From NCBI GenBank assembly GCA_030159075.1, contig BROG01000138.1, forward strand, positions 1,268,537 through 1,332,536: DNA of 64,000 nt, read 5' to 3'. Of the stretch, positions 11,955-23,869 are shown piece by piece (the stretch's first letter is position 1; each line of letters begins with the position of its first letter). The DNA is from Atrina japonica. Lineage: Eukaryota > Mollusca > Bivalvia > Pterioida > Pinnidae. The notes beneath the pieces are model-generated. The model was given only the letters and a program-made list of their open reading frames with translations, did not search any database and was not told the DNA's origin. Position numbers and translations under genes: made by a program.

Positions 11955-12853
11955 TAATAATTGAGATGAGATGGAATATCTGTGTAACTCATTGACCCCT
12001 GTAGTTGTATATGAATGCTCACACCAGGGTTGTCAGCCCTGCTACAGATAATGTAATATGTCCATTATTTATTCAGAATGCTGTTTTAATTGAGATTCTT
12101 ATAATGAGTAGAAACATTATGGATTGTAAACACACATGTCTGGTATATCCTGTTCAAATGATGTAAAATTCTTATAATGTTTATGTAATTAATATAAATT
12201 ATTGACCAACATCCTCAATACTGCTAGATCAAAGACCATCATAGTTACATGTCATTAGAAACAGTAGGAAGCTAGGTGTATCAATTACGTTTCTTGTCTT
12301 GGAAATGACATGGTTTTCCTGAGTATTTCTGTAACAAAGTCTGGGAGTGACAGCTGAGCCAAATCGGACCCTCTCTTCTTGACACATCCCTGTTATCATA
12401 ACGAAATGATAATAAATATCGCTGATGTAAGATCAAACAAGATAAATGTCTATTACATTGTCATATTCAGCCTGGTCAATCGGACCATCATCCTTGTCAA
12501 AACAAGGGATATTAATGACAGGAACATTCCACCAATTTGGAAAATCGTTCAACTGTTTGGACGTAAAAGGCCACACATGTAAGATGAAAAGGAAATCTAA
12601 ACTTTGAAGGGAAAATAATAACGACATCTTTTACATACTGTTGTTATACTGTCTAGACCCATATATATGTTTACATAATTTTGATACTTAGATTATGACA
12701 AAACAGAGCAACAATTAGAAATAAGAAGGAAAGATTATAAAAGAAAAAAAACAAAACAAATATATAATAGCCAAAGGCATTTTAAACAAATCTATAGTTG
12801 AAAAAGTAGGCTCTTCTGATTATGTATCTAGGTGTAGTACAATATAAGTGACA
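11955..12853. other. Spacer with a half copy of the TTAA element
   Basis: No gene supported. Near 11985 the words AACTCATTGACCCCTG match one arm of the TTAA-bounded element. Confidence 0.45.
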
Positions 12854-12945
12854 TTAACTTGACAACCCCCTGAAAAATAATAGAATCTTCTTTTACTCAA
12901 TGACTTAGACCAGTCCATATGTGTCTTCAGGGATGAATGAGTTAA
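12854..12945. mobile_element. TTAA-bounded palindromic mini-element
   Basis: TTAACTTGACAACCCCCTGA to CAGGGATGAATGAGTTAA, 92 bp, same inner phrase GACTTAGACCAGTCCA as the copy at 10086. Confidence 0.8.
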
Positions 12946-13793
12946 GATGGTCAAAAGGCCTATATAATAACCATTAAATTTGCTACATAAGTACAGTATT
13001 TTGATTGGCTGTGATAGTTGTAGGAAGTGAAATGTTCTTGTAAGAACATGTGTATAATAGCAGTATTGTCCATTTAATGTGTCACAATGTTTGATCTCCT
13101 TTTGGCAGGGTACAAAAAGGTCAAGGTCACTTCAGAAACGGGTCAACAGATTTCTACTTTAATATAAAGATGTCAGGCCATCTGTTTTGAAAACAACATG
13201 TTTGGAGTGGTTTGAGCAACTGTTTATAGAGGATTACTTACTTACATGTATGGTTAAAAACAATCTGTAACAAATATATCAACTTAATCCACAGTATCAA
13301 TGACTCTTGATACTAAGAATGCATCACCGATTTAAATTTATTAGAAACAATTTTATATCAAAAAATGACAAAAATTGTCTGAAGTATCTAAAGGAAATCC
13401 AGGTGGTAATGTCCTGTTATTTATTTACATGAATTATTATTTTGAAGACGTTTGTAAACAGTAAAAAAATAAAGAAACAGGATCAATGCATTTATGCGTG
13501 TATATACAGTTTGTATTATTCGACTTTTAACACCAAGCTGTTACCTTAAGTAGATTGTGACAATAATGAAAAACATTCCGATTTATTTCATTTTTCTAAT
13601 TCTTGTTGATACAATTTATACTCTGAGCTGATTAGGAGGTAGAAAATGTTCACCTTGTTGAAAACAAGCTGCAGGAATTAATTACAGTTAGAAGGTGGGT
13701 TACGGTATCCTGATAATCAAGGTCATTACAGTCTTTTTTTTTCTATTCTAAACATGACAGTATTGCTTTTATGTATGTCTTCGGGGCCTCCAT
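12946..13793. other. Spacer, nothing recognised
   Basis: AT-rich; includes a short AGGTCAAGGTCA word near 13120. Confidence 0.45.
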
Positions 13794-13908
13794 TGCCAAG
13801 TGGGTAGAACATGATGTTCTTTTTTAATTACAAAGTCTCATTCCACTAGTCAGCCCGAGTTTGAGCCCTGCTGTAACCTAAGCTGATTAAGTGAGGATAT
13901 TTGCCAGT
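13794..13908 (+). mobile_element. tRNA-derived SINE, family B, 5' part
   Basis: GGCCTCCATTGCCAAGTGGG resembles an A box and GAGTTTGAGCCC a B box, followed by AACCTAAGCTGATTAAGTGA. The copy stops where the TTAA element begins at 13909. Confidence 0.72.
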
Positions 13909-13999
13909 ATAACTCATTCACCCCTAAAGACACATTTGAACTGATCTAAGTCATTGATTTACAGAAAAGTCCATTGTTTTTCAAGGGTTGATGAGTTAC
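13909..13999. mobile_element. TTAA-bounded palindromic mini-element, joined to a SINE
   Basis: ATAACTCATTCACCCCTAAA to AAGGGTTGATGAGTTAC. Terminal TTAA words are each changed by one base. It abuts the 3' side of the SINE fragment, suggesting insertion into it. Confidence 0.75.
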
Positions 14000-14100
14000 A
14001 ATGTAATTGTGGATGGCCAATGACTTTTCATGATACATTGTATATTGTAACTGGGTTTCTTATAAAATCAGTTTTGGTTCTAGTGGGGCTTTTAGTGCTG

Positions 14101-14235
14101 ACAAGAGGTGAGAGGCTTCATGGTTTTGACCATAGAGGCCCCCCTTACTATAGTAAATATTATAAAGAATTGTTTAGTATCTCATAATTGTTTTACAAGA
14201 ATTTTTCACTTATCTGGAGATGTTGCCTGCTCTAG
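14101..14235 (-). mobile_element. SINE family B fragments
   Basis: GAGAGGCTTCATGGTTTTGA and CCATAGAGGCCCC read as the reverse of a family B head. Further on, TTTTTCACTTATCTGGAGAT resembles SINE body text. Confidence 0.5.
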
Positions 14236-14936
14236 GAAAATTGCCACAAATTTTGACCGTCTTCCATTACATAGAACTGAAAGACCATGACTTTCAACTC
14301 TTATGCCTAATCATTAGCACAGGAAAGTAAGTTCCTTTGTTTTTTTTTTGGTTTTTTTTAAATTTTGGGTATGACCTTCGACTTCTGAGTACTCAAGAAC
14401 TAGGTGCACTTTGGAAGCAATCAATTGTGTACTGACTATACCATGATCTACGATTAAGCATATTTCAATTACTAACTTAGAAAATTAATTAGGATATGGT
14501 GAGCAGTGTTTATATGCTAAATGTAACATCATGTATATCATATTTACTAACTCTTGGTGAATCAATATATGACATTAATAATTATAAGCAGATCTTGATT
14601 GTTACCATCAGGGTTGTCATCAGTGACTTTAAAAGGGACTTGCAGATTTCTGAAATATGACAGTCACTTAATACCAACAAGCTTAAATGGCCATGTTTGA
14701 CTGTAAAAAGAAATCTTGTAGGTGTAAAAAATAATAACTTACTGAAAACAAGTAAAATATGAATTTCGTTTTAGTTACATCTGATTAAAATGCTGTTACA
14801 TTTGCACATGTTCTTGTATATCATCAAATTTATCATTCAATCAATATTTTGGGGGAAAATTCTGTTTTTCTGTATCTTTATTTAATTCTTCTATGTTGGT
14901 ATTCAAAAGGGGAAATAACTCTTTCATGAACTTAAA
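14236..14936. other. Spacer, nothing recognised
   Basis: AT-rich; no gene or shared repeat seen. Confidence 0.5.
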
Positions 14937-15119
14937 TACAGTAAAACCTGCTGTAGCGACCACCTTTATATAAGGATTACCTGTTTATAAAGGCCAGTTT
15001 TTTCAAGTCCCTTGACTGCAAACTTGAACTAAATTGAACCTGTGTATAAGGGTCACCTGCACATAAAGGTCAATATTTTCTGGTCCCTTGAGTGGCCCCT
15101 ATAGACAGGTTTCACTGTA
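14937..15119. mobile_element. TA-flanked MITE, complete, 183 bp
   Basis: Ends TACAGTAAAACCT and AGGTTTCACTGTA are close inverted repeats. Almost identical to 18118-18299 across its whole length, which implies recent spread. Confidence 0.9.
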
Positions 15120-15327
15120 CATACATTTTTTTGTATAAGCTTGGGCAACTGAATGGGTTACATACAATGTAGGACAACTTCTAGAAAATTGATATCATCT
15201 CATGATGTTGCCACTGGGTATCACTTTTGCTTCTGTCCAATTTAATTCATGTGTTATTATAAGTATCTAAATCCCCTTAAAATATTTTATGATCACACAC
15301 ACCCAAATAAAGTGATAAAACAAAACA

Positions 15328-15641
15328 TACCATATTCGACCCAGTAAGTGCCTAGGGCACTACAAAAATAAGGAAAAAGGGGTTGGCGCTTAATGGGACC
15401 AATTAATAGTCAAATTGACATAAAACAGTTAACTTTTATAAGGCACAGTGGTAAAGTTGTTGTTGTTATTACAGAGGAATCAACATAATTCTGTTGATTG
15501 GGGGCTACACATAAACTATTACATTTGGTTTTTCAGTCCAATATCTCCTTGTCAAGCAACTAGAAAAGATTCTTGATTGTATGTAAAAAGGGGGAGGTGC
15601 ACTTGTAGGGAGATGGGCGCTTAATGGATCAAATATGGTAT
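15328..15641. mobile_element. Inverted-repeat element (TACC(A/G)TATTC ends), copy 1
   Basis: Starts TACCATATTCGACCCAGTAA and ends GGCGCTTAATGGATCAAATATGGTA, an inverted repeat of about 25 bases. Related to 27655-28012 in opposite orientation. Confidence 0.78.
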
Positions 15642-16506
15642 CCTGAAATAATTTCTTGTAAGATTTAATAGATCGTTTCCTTTATTTATATTAAAGTAAC
15701 ACAACATGTTTGACTGCTTAATTTTTAGTGGTTTACATACCCTGTTTTTTATATTAAACTCAGATAAAAATTTCATTGGCTACACATGATTTGTAACAAA
15801 TTTTGATTTGTGCTGTTGACGTACAATGCCAATGCATTATGGATTCAATGTTTGTCTATTGTAAAATGAGATGTGTTGGCCAGTTTATTGGCTGGCAGGG
15901 TATATGGACTTTTGGTGGTTTATCGGCCGCCAGTGCTCAAAGGGTTTAAGTTTTTGGTATGGCCTTGTACCAAGTGTCAAACTTGGAACTTTTCATTTGC
16001 AAACTGAACACTCTATCACTAACCCATGATACATGATTACAGTTTAACTAAATATTATACCAAAATATTACAATGAAAGATACATTGTATCATATTTTTT
16101 TATTATTATTTGGCATTCGAACAACACCAATTACAAGAGAAATGTAGAAAACTGCCTATCAAATCATATCAACATCACACTGCAGTCTGTACAATATCAA
16201 CAGCAGTGTTTTTAATTTGCATGCAAGGTAGTGATTTAAGTCGGAATTAGATAATGTTACAGTCTGCAGCAATGACCCTTATTGAACTTTCTACAATTAA
16301 AACAATCATCTGTCATTTTAGTTGTGACTTGTGCCAAATTTTGATAACCGATTTAATACCAGAATTATTGTATCTGTTTGTAATAAAAATGATTTAGGCC
16401 CAGCACTTTCTCATTGTGCAGCGTGAAATAGATCATCTAGACATTTACATGTAATTCTGTTTTTATGTTGCTTCTGATTTTCACAATTGCACAATTTTGC
16501 ACATTG
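15642..16506. other. Spacer, nothing recognised
   Basis: AT-rich, unique-looking. Confidence 0.5.
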
Positions 16507-16530
16507 TATATATATATATATATATATAAT

Positions 16531-16574
<44 letters not shown>

Positions 16575-16617
16575 TATATACAATTCAGTTGTACAATTAA
16601 CATTCTCTATCTATCTA

Positions 16618-16679
<62 letters not shown>

Positions 16680-16704
16680 CACCTACCACCACAAACATAC
16701 TCTG

Positions 16705-16734
<30 letters not shown>
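16507..16734. repeat. Compound (TA)n / (TATC)n / (GT)n microsatellite
   Basis: TA tracts at 16507-16580 and 16620-16676, a short TATC run before the second, and (GT)n at 16706-16733. Open frames here are repeat artefacts. Confidence 0.97.
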
Positions 16735-16735
<1 letters not shown>

Positions 16736-16860
16736 TGAAACTGAGTATGTTTGTGAACATGTGTATGTGTGTGTGTTTGTGAGAGTGTGTGTGTGGTGAA
16801 TATGTGTGTGTGGTGGTCGATGCATGTCTGATCTGTGTTCTGAATCATAAGTTAGTAGTT

Positions 16861-17110
16861 TCTATGGTCAAGTAGTTAGTGCATCAAAATTTTAACCATA
16901 AAATATCTCACCTCTGGTCAGCACAGGTTCAAATCTTGCTGGAACTTAAGCTGATTGTGACAGGAATGTAGCTAGCTTACCTACAGAAGACTGAAGGTCT
17001 AGATTACTTACAGACTTGCAGAAGACTTATTGTCAAGTCGTCTGCTGGCCTACATGCAGAAGAGTGGTGGTTGTTTGCAAGCTTACTTGCAGATGGCAAA
17101 TTGACTTTTT
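16861..17110 (+). mobile_element. tRNA-derived SINE, family B
   Basis: TCTATGGTCAAGTAGTTAGT is A-box-like, GGTTCAAATCTTGC is B-box-like, and AACTTAAGCTGATTGTGACA follows as in other family B copies. The 3' part is degraded. Confidence 0.7.
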
Positions 17111-17189
17111 TTTTTTTTAGCTTGTTTGCATAAGACTGCTGGGATTTTTTCAAGTACATTGTAACAAGGTTTTCTCTTCGACTATTATC

Positions 17190-17273
17190 CCTTCAACCCT
17201 ACAGACCATAATAGACTGGTTTTAAACAATAGAAAGGGCATACCACTCAGATATTCAGGGGTGAAAGGGTTAA
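17190..17273. mobile_element. TTAA-element relative (AACCCT subfamily)
   Basis: CAACCCTACAGACCATAATA to AGGGGTGAAAGGGTTAA. Same design as the 91-bp elements with a different inner text; a sister copy is at 20938-21029. Confidence 0.65.
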
Positions 17274-17381
17274 AACAATGCTGCCATCATATGACTCAAC
17301 AAGACAGATGCCATCATTTCACAGACCTTTATTTGTTTGGCCATAGATTGTAAAGTGTGGCCCAACACATCACTTATATAG

Positions 17382-17437
17382 GATAAATACTGTATCCCTG
17401 GAAATGCTCGATAAATACTGTATCCCTGGAAATGCTC
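17382..17437. repeat. 28-bp perfect tandem duplication
   Basis: GATAAATACTGTATCCCTGG plus AAATGCTC occurs twice in a row without change. Confidence 0.95.
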
Positions 17438-18117
17438 ACCTCTGATTATTTTCATCCTTTTACGACAGAAAACATAATTGTCTTAACTATGCTATAAGCC
17501 ACCTAATTCTCATGAATGGCACTCATGTCTTATACTTGCAATTATTTACCTTTCATTTTCCTCTCATCCAAGACTGAGAGAAAAATTTATCAAGAGCGAA
17601 AATATCCAGGTATACAATAATTACATGAAGATTTAGTACAAATTTACATCTGTTAGGTCACATATGATCACTTTAATACATGCAGAATAATAAATTTCAA
17701 TGTCAATGAGTTATGTCAATATCAGGTAGTATCAAATGTCCGTATGATGATAGAAAAAAACAAAAGGAAAACAAAAATTTTTAAAGCTGTCAACCACGAT
17801 AACATCTCCTGAATGTCTTGTTGGTGAAATATCTATACATATGAAATCCACACGGCCTCGTCTTTTTGTCCTGATGTTCATCGCAAGTTAAAAAGCATCA
17901 TCAACATATGTTAGTATCACAAAAGTATAAAACCAAATCTGTCAGGATAATTAAATGTCCAAAAATTGATCAATGCCATAAACTCTCTCAGATGGTTGAC
18001 GTATAATGTCAAATCAAATAAATTGATAAATTAGTGGGGATATTATTCGTGGGCATTCTGATTATGTAAGTTTAATGATTAATACAATAGTAATGGATCA
18101 AGTCAGAAATTTGACAG
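17438..18117. other. Spacer with a fragment of the CCAGGTATACA repeat
   Basis: 17560-17612 reads CATCCAAGACTGAGAG and AAAATATCCAGGTATACA, a fragment of the family seen at 9836 and 59394. Otherwise nothing recognised. Confidence 0.5.
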
Positions 18118-18299
18118 TACAGTAAAACACGCTATAGCAGCCACCTCTATATAAGGATAACTGTTTATAAAGGCCAGCTTTTTCAAGTCCCTTGACTGCA
18201 TACTTCAACTAAATTGAACCTGTGTATAAGGGTCACCTGCACATAAAGGTAAATATTTTCTGGTCCCTTGAGTGGCCCCTATATACAGGTTTCACTGTA
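18118..18299. mobile_element. TA-flanked MITE, complete, 182 bp
   Basis: TACAGTAAAACACGCTATAG to ACAGGTTTCACTGTA. It lies 390 bases before the GPCR coding region, inside the probable 5'UTR intron or promoter. Confidence 0.9.
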
Positions 18300-18610
18300 T
18301 ATATATTTTGGTAAATGTCAGGGTTTGATATATTTTGGTATACGATTATAGTTTCAATTGTTTTTGATAATGTGTAATAAATTGAAAACTCTATATATAA
18401 TTAAGAATATTGGTAAATATTAAGAACAAAGTTCACTTTCACATTACCAGAAATAACAAGCTGCACTTTTTCAATATGTGGAAGATAAGAATGGATTTAT
18501 TCTATTTTTTTATATCGTTTCTCCTAGCACAATATTTCTTCATTTGTTATTATTTTTACCTTGGCTTACAGGTATTTCTTTTAAAGCAATTAATTTTCAA
18601 GCATTTCCCC

Positions 18611-18627
18611 TTTTTTTCTATTTTCAG
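18611..18627 (+). other. 3' splice site of a probable 5'UTR intron of the GPCR gene
   Basis: A pyrimidine tract ending TTTTCAG lies 58 bases before the GPCR start codon. It would splice an upstream non-coding exon, not identified here, onto an exon beginning at 18628 that holds the whole coding region. Inferred from sequence pattern only. Confidence 0.55.
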
Positions 18628-18685
18628 GTTAACAATCACTTAATCACCTATTGATGACTGGAACATAGACAAACTATCACAGAAA

Positions 18686-19984
18686 ATGGCAAACACAACT
18701 TTAATTATCGCGGGAAATTCATTTGATCCTTTGTACAATGTATCATACGAGGACATCTTCAGCAATGTTTCAAATAATATTTCGACTTTAATGGACAATG
18801 TTACTACTGCTACAACCCCTCATGCCACAGGTGAAAAGCTATCAGAATATGTTCGTAAAGTGTGTTATTTTTACCTGGGGCCAATCATTTGCGCTTTTGG
18901 AATTTTCTGTAACATAATTAACATCGCTGTTCTAATGCAACACCAGCTGAAGGAATCTCCCTATACCTACCTCACAGGACTCGCTCTTACAGACTTGGGC
19001 GCACTTTCATTTTCATTTATATTTATGGTCATATCACACAAGAATCCTGGGATATATTTTTGGCGATTTTATGAAGCATACATATTTTTTCCGCTCACAA
19101 ACGTCTGCACAACTTCCAGCGTGTGGATAGTTGTACTCCTGACCATTGAGCGTTTCTTGTTTGTCAGGCATCCATTATGGGCAAAAGCCACCTGTGATCG
19201 CGCTAGCGCTAAGTTAAAGAACGCATTGATTGTGTGGATAGCTTTAATATTAAACATTCCGAGATTCATGACATTTGAAGTCAAAGAAGCTAAACCTGGA
19301 TATCACAGCTTATCTGCAACAGATTTCCGACGGAGTGATCACTTCCTTGTTATCACTTGGTTCTATTCGATTCTTATCCACTTCTTGCCATTGGTTATTC
19401 TGTGGGTCGCCAATACATACTTGCTGTTTGCTGTGATGCAAGCCCGTAAGCAGAGAGAACAATTACAAATTCGTAATAATAAAGAAGCGGCTTGGGCTAG
19501 AGAACAAGTTCGGCTGACCATCACACTCATTAGCATTATTTGTCTCTTTATTGTCTGTATCATACCGTCGGCATTTTCGGACTTCCCGATAGCGTATGCT
19601 CTATTTGGAGGTGACAAGTCAGAAATGGAATTCCGCACATCAGATTTCTATCTTATTTTACAATATGTTGCTAACGTACTGGTATGGTGTAATCTCTCAT
19701 TAAATTTTGTATTATACTGTGCTTTTAATGAAAAGTTCCGACGAGTTATGAGATTAATGATACAGCGATGTATAAAAAAAATTCGCTACCCGAACAAAAA
19801 AGGAGCCATTCTGTCAGTCAGTTTCAACAAAACTAGCAACTCCCGGAAAAGCAGTACACTAACCAACAGCATAAGTCTACAAACTAAATGCTCCCTGTTA
19901 CCAGGGCAGGAAATGAAAACAGACAAGAGTGAGAACAACCAAACAACAGCATTATTTGATAAATGTGACAATATGGTAGACTGA
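18686..19984 (+). CDS. Class A peptide GPCR, FMRFamide-receptor-like (orphan)
   Basis: A 432-residue seven-helix receptor of the rhodopsin class, expected in the plasma membrane and coupling a neuropeptide to G proteins. The N-terminus has five N-glycosylation sequons (N3, N18, N27, N31, N38). Visible landmarks are N76 in TM1, D103 in LALTDLGAL of TM2, ERF (155-157) replacing DRY, W184 in TM4, P235 in TM5, F288 and P294 in TM6, and NFVLY (340-344) replacing NPxxY. A basic stretch and a Ser/Thr-rich tail follow TM7. The LTIERFLFVRHP and NFVLY patterns suggest the lophotrochozoan FMRFamide/peptide receptor group; the ligand cannot be told. Position 3.25 is A131 and the second extracellular loop (about 198-217) has no Cys, so the usual TM3-ECL2 disulfide is absent; 6.48 is I292 rather than W. 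The start has A at -3 and G at +4, just downstream of a strong 3' splice site. The frame is intact, in one exon. Confidence 0.93.
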   Translation: MANTTLIIAGNSFDPLYNVSYEDIFSNVSNNISTLMDNVTTATTPHATGEKLSEYVRKVCYFYLGPIICAFGIFCNIINIAVLMQHQLKESPYTYLTGLALTDLGALSFSFIFMVISHKNPGIYFWRFYEAYIFFPLTNVCTTSSVWIVVLLTIERFLFVRHPLWAKATCDRASAKLKNALIVWIALILNIPRFMTFEVKEAKPGYHSLSATDFRRSDHFLVITWFYSILIHFLPLVILWVANTYLLFAVMQARKQREQLQIRNNKEAAWAREQVRLTITLISIICLFIVCIIPSAFSDFPIAYALFGGDKSEMEFRTSDFYLILQYVANVLVWCNLSLNFVLYCAFNEKFRRVMRLMIQRCIKKIRYPNKKGAILSVSFNKTSNSRKSSTLTNSISLQTKCSLLPGQEMKTDKSENNQTTALFDKCDNMVD

Positions 19985-20310
19985 GAAAAGGATTGATCCA
20001 TTATATCTGAAGACTGTACCATATTTCCATACCCTCTCTAGCAGAGCGACTTATGTCATAACAGATTATCGTTAATGTTCCATTTTGTTACAAGCATGTT
20101 ACAGGACAAAAACAATTACCAGAATACACCAGGCGTGCAATATGGACATTGGATAGCGTTTTTAATACTCTCTTGTGTTAATCAGATCATAAATGCCTGT
20201 ATAACCAACGCAGAGATATCTTCTCATTGGATTGGTTTGATTAAGTACTGGTAATATATTACGGAATGACTAAGTTATTGGCAGGATTCACTTCTAATTT
20301 TATAGTAGAA

Positions 20311-20477
20311 AATAAACGAGTGAACTTATTTACCCCTAAAGACACATTTGGACTGGCTTAAGTCATTGATTTATAAAAGAGTCCATTATTTCCAGGGGTA
20401 GATGAGTTAAAAACGAGAAAGCAGCATCTTTGATGCTAAAGAACATACCTTTGTTTCAGTCTCAAGACACAAATAAA
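20311..20477 (+). promoter_or_regulatory. Candidate polyadenylation signals of the GPCR gene
   Basis: AATAAA occurs at 20311-20316 and at 20472-20477, about 330 and 490 bases after the GPCR stop. The TTAA-bounded element at 20321-20410 lies between them, so a longer 3'UTR would include it. Such hexamers are frequent in AT-rich DNA. Confidence 0.35.
20321..20410. mobile_element. TTAA-bounded palindromic mini-element in the GPCR 3' region
   Basis: GAACTTATTTACCCCTAAAG to AGGGGTAGATGAGTTAA. The left TTAA is lost. It may be transcribed in the GPCR 3'UTR. Confidence 0.75.
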
Positions 20478-20937
20478 AGTACATGTAAATGTAATTAATG
20501 AATCAAAAAACAAACATGAGTGTTCAAATCTAAAAATAGACATCAATGACTTTGAATCATGTCACTTTGAATGTCAAACTGTGATTTTGATGTCCGCTTC
20601 AGAAACTTAGACCTAACTCGGTATACAAGTTGGAGTGTTGTGAACTTTACAAACTATTCGAAACGCAAGGATCGACAATTACATTTGATGTCAGTCATGA
20701 CATTCTCTGCTAGATATTGTGAAGATGTTAATAGACATAGTGATCTTGTTCAATGTCGCTTTGTATAATTGATCATGTCATTTTAGTATCATGCATATAA
20801 ATGTCATGTGTCATAAATGTCACCGAAATGCTGTCAACAATTATAACATGATGATCAATTCTGTATACATGTCCTAACACTAGCTCTACTTTGGCACTGT
20901 GTGATTAGAACAAAAGTGTACCAATCCATGAGAATGC

Positions 20938-21029
20938 TTAAACCCTGCTAACACTACAGACCATAATAGACTGGTCTAAGACAATACAAAGAGAACATAT
21001 CATTTAGATACCTTGGGGTGAAGGGTTAA
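20938..21029. mobile_element. TTAA-element relative (AACCCT subfamily)
   Basis: TTAAACCCTGCTAACACTAC to TTGGGGTGAAGGGTTAA, with both TTAA words present. Related to 17190-17273. Confidence 0.7.
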
Positions 21030-21117
21030 CATACTTTAACAATACGAAAGAAAGGGCTGTAAATATCGCAGGACTTATTATGAGTACCTTCACTACCTGT
21101 AAAGGTGCCAGATTCTA

Positions 21118-22610
21118 GATACTGTAGGATCAAGAAATTTTGCGGGGTTAAGTTTTCGTAGTTTTGAAAATAAAATAAATTCACTGACAATAAATTTTGT
21201 TTGAATAAAGGAAAAACATGTTTGTAAAAGAACCTATTACCATTACCAGGTGTAATTTATGTACAATTTTGTCACAGTTTAAATTCCGTTGATAAATAAA
21301 TTCAACAAAATTAATGAAATTAAATCATAACAAAACTTTCTGATTCTACAGCATCAATGGTACATAAAAACTCCAAAACCGGTTTTATTTCTGCCATATG
21401 AATGGAGAACTGTGAATTGTAGGAGAATTTAGATAATCTATATTTTATATAATGCCAGAGTATATGTATACATTGTACATGTATATATGTATGTACATAA
21501 GTTATATATTTATCTATATTCTTGTTGTGTTTCAAACCATTCAAGACACAGAGGCCCAAAGTCACAAAATTGACTCAATACTCAATCTCAACTTTTTATT
21601 TTATTATTTTGAGTTTATAGTCAGTCGTAAAACCTCTGGATCTCACGGAATTGGAAACATATTATTATTTTCATCATTCATACAAAAAAGGGGTCACACT
21701 TATAATTTTCCTGTAGAAAATGAAAAAATACACCTTGTGTATGATGTACGTAAAAATTTGTATATGTACTCAAATAATATTTCAATATTTATGAAGTTCT
21801 TTTCAAATGAGCAACAATTTTCATTATTATTTACCATTGCATGCCATCAATAACAACAGGGTCAGTTGCAGCATATTTAACTTTTGTGTGTTTTTACCTT
21901 AAAATCATGAAAAGATAGTTGAGCTTGAGTATTGAGTAAATTTGGTGATTTTAGGCCCTGATACACTATTTCTATGTGATGTTTTCTTCCTGGCAGATAT
22001 TTTTGTAGACTTCTGATTTCAATGTTCCAATGTATCAGATTTATTGTATATTTCTTACATGTTCATTAATAAGTGTCATGTTTATACAATGACATATGAG
22101 GATTATAAGTTAGTGTCATAATACTATCTTTTAAAAAATGTTGTTGACTCAAAATTGATATACCTATAATTTTTAACATTTCTCAATGAATTACATTTAA
22201 TACAATGTATTACTATGGATGAAAACCTACTGCCAGAGTATTGGCCCCTGGCAATAGAATTTCACACGGGCAAATTAGTATCCGTCCAAATCCCTTTTGA
22301 TGACATTTGAAGATTCCTTTTTTATTTTGTTTATAACTACATATATACTTTGCACAGGGATTGCCCCATCTCCTAAATTTTGAGCCAAGGGTAAAAAAAA
22401 AAAAATTTGGAAAATATACATGCTTTAACTAAAACAGAAAAGTTGATTTGAAAACACTTTATTCTTTATTTGGAAACTCCAAAATTGGGATTTCTACTGT
22501 TTTTGTTGTTGTTTTTTTGTGTGTTATTTTACTTATCCATTTATCTATCTATTAATTTTTGGGGGGGAGGTGGTGGTTCCTGGCATCACTCTACATTTAC
22601 AGGCCTCTGT
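21118..22610. other. Spacer with MITE scraps
   Basis: Near 21118 TACTGTAGGATCAAGAAATT and TTTTGCGGGG match one end of the element at 31255-31463. The 133-codon plus-strand frame at 21452 is low-complexity and not supported as a gene. Confidence 0.45.
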
Positions 22611-23020
22611 ATTCAGGTATCACTAATTTTGACCTATGTTGTAGGACGATACTTCCTCCATAGACATTACATGCCTCCGTGTTCATGTATCACTAATTTT
22701 GACCTATGTTGTAGGACGATACTTCCTCCATAGACATTACATGCCTCCGTGTTCATGTATCAGTAATTTTGACCTATGTTGTAGGACGATACTTCCTCCA
22801 TAGACATTACATGCCTCCGTGTTCATGTATCACTAATTTTGACCTATGTTGTAGGACGATACTTCCTCCATAGACATTACATGCCTTCTTGTTCATGTAT
22901 CACTAATTTTGACCTATGTTGTAGGACGATACTTCCTCCATAGACATTACATGCCTCCGTGTTCATGTATCACTAATTTTGATCTATGTTGTAGGATGAT
23001 ACATGTACTTCCTCCTTACA
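22611..23020. repeat. 70-bp minisatellite, six units
   Basis: Units start at 22611, 22681, 22751, 22821, 22891 and 22961, each with CACTAATTTTGACCTATGTT and ACTTCCTCCATAGACATTAC. They are almost identical, so expansion is recent. Confidence 0.97.
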
Positions 23021-23148
23021 TAGTGAACACTTCACACAAGGCGTACACAATTTTTGTGTTTCAATCTTAAGTTTGATCAGATCTATAAGTGAAGCCGATG
23101 CTCGGAGCAACTCAGGCCAAACAAGTAATCATTCCAGATTTTACATTA

Positions 23149-23312
23149 TACAGTAGAACCTGACTTGTGAGACCATTGTCATGGAGACCATCTGTCTTCT
23201 AGACCAAATTCTGAAAACCTCTTGGTTAAGTGATAGTTTATATAAACTTTCTTGAGAGATCTACTGTCTTGTAAGACCAATTTCAGTGTTTTCAAGACAG
23301 TTTCCACAGTAG
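23149..23312. mobile_element. TA-flanked MITE, degraded right end
   Basis: Starts TACAGTAGAACCTGACTTGT. The phrases GAGACCATCTGTCTT and CTTGTAAGACCAATTTC tie it to 34683-34878 and 38930-39150. Confidence 0.75.
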
Positions 23313-23471
23313 TCAAGGAACGATTTAGTAATCTACAGTGGTAAGACAGAGTATGTAATTAGATGTAGTTTTATCTGATTGAAATCTCAGTTGCATTTGT
23401 TTTTTTTTTTTTAGTTTTTTGGTTGTTTTATATCACTCAACAACTTTTTTGTCACATGATGTGGACCAGTT

Positions 23472-23562
23472 TTAAATGATTCACCACTAAAGACAAATTT
23501 GGACTGGCCTAAGTCATTGATTTATGAAAGAGTCCATTGTTTTTCAGGGGTTGATCAGTTAA
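23472..23562. mobile_element. TTAA-bounded palindromic mini-element
   Basis: TTAAATGATTCACCACTAAA to CAGGGGTTGATCAGTTAA, 91 bp with both TTAA words. Confidence 0.82.
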
Positions 23563-23869
23563 TGACGGAAATGAAATGACCTCCGCCCTTCTGTAGAGTC
23601 AAACGACATACTTCCTCGCATTATTTGCTCTGGGTCTCAAACCTTAACTGACCAAAAGCAAAAAATGTCTGACTTTAAGGGCAGTGGTCGGTCTTGTTGG
23701 CCATAAAGGTCCCTAAAATGTCAGTGCTAGGTTGCTGAAGGATTATGAAAAGCTCAGATGATAGTTCAAGTTGTTTCAATCCTTTATAACTTTTACACAG
23801 AACTTATCTCATACTATGGAATTTAAATTTGAAAATGGCCTAACTGTATGATATCTTAGAAACTTTACT

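Noticed and set aside
21452..21853. 133-codon plus-strand frame
   Set aside because: Low-complexity Y/I/F-rich start over TA-rich DNA, no family, and no splice support.
22611..23020. CRISPR array
   Set aside because: Units are contiguous 70-bp tandem copies with no unique spacers, in animal-type DNA.
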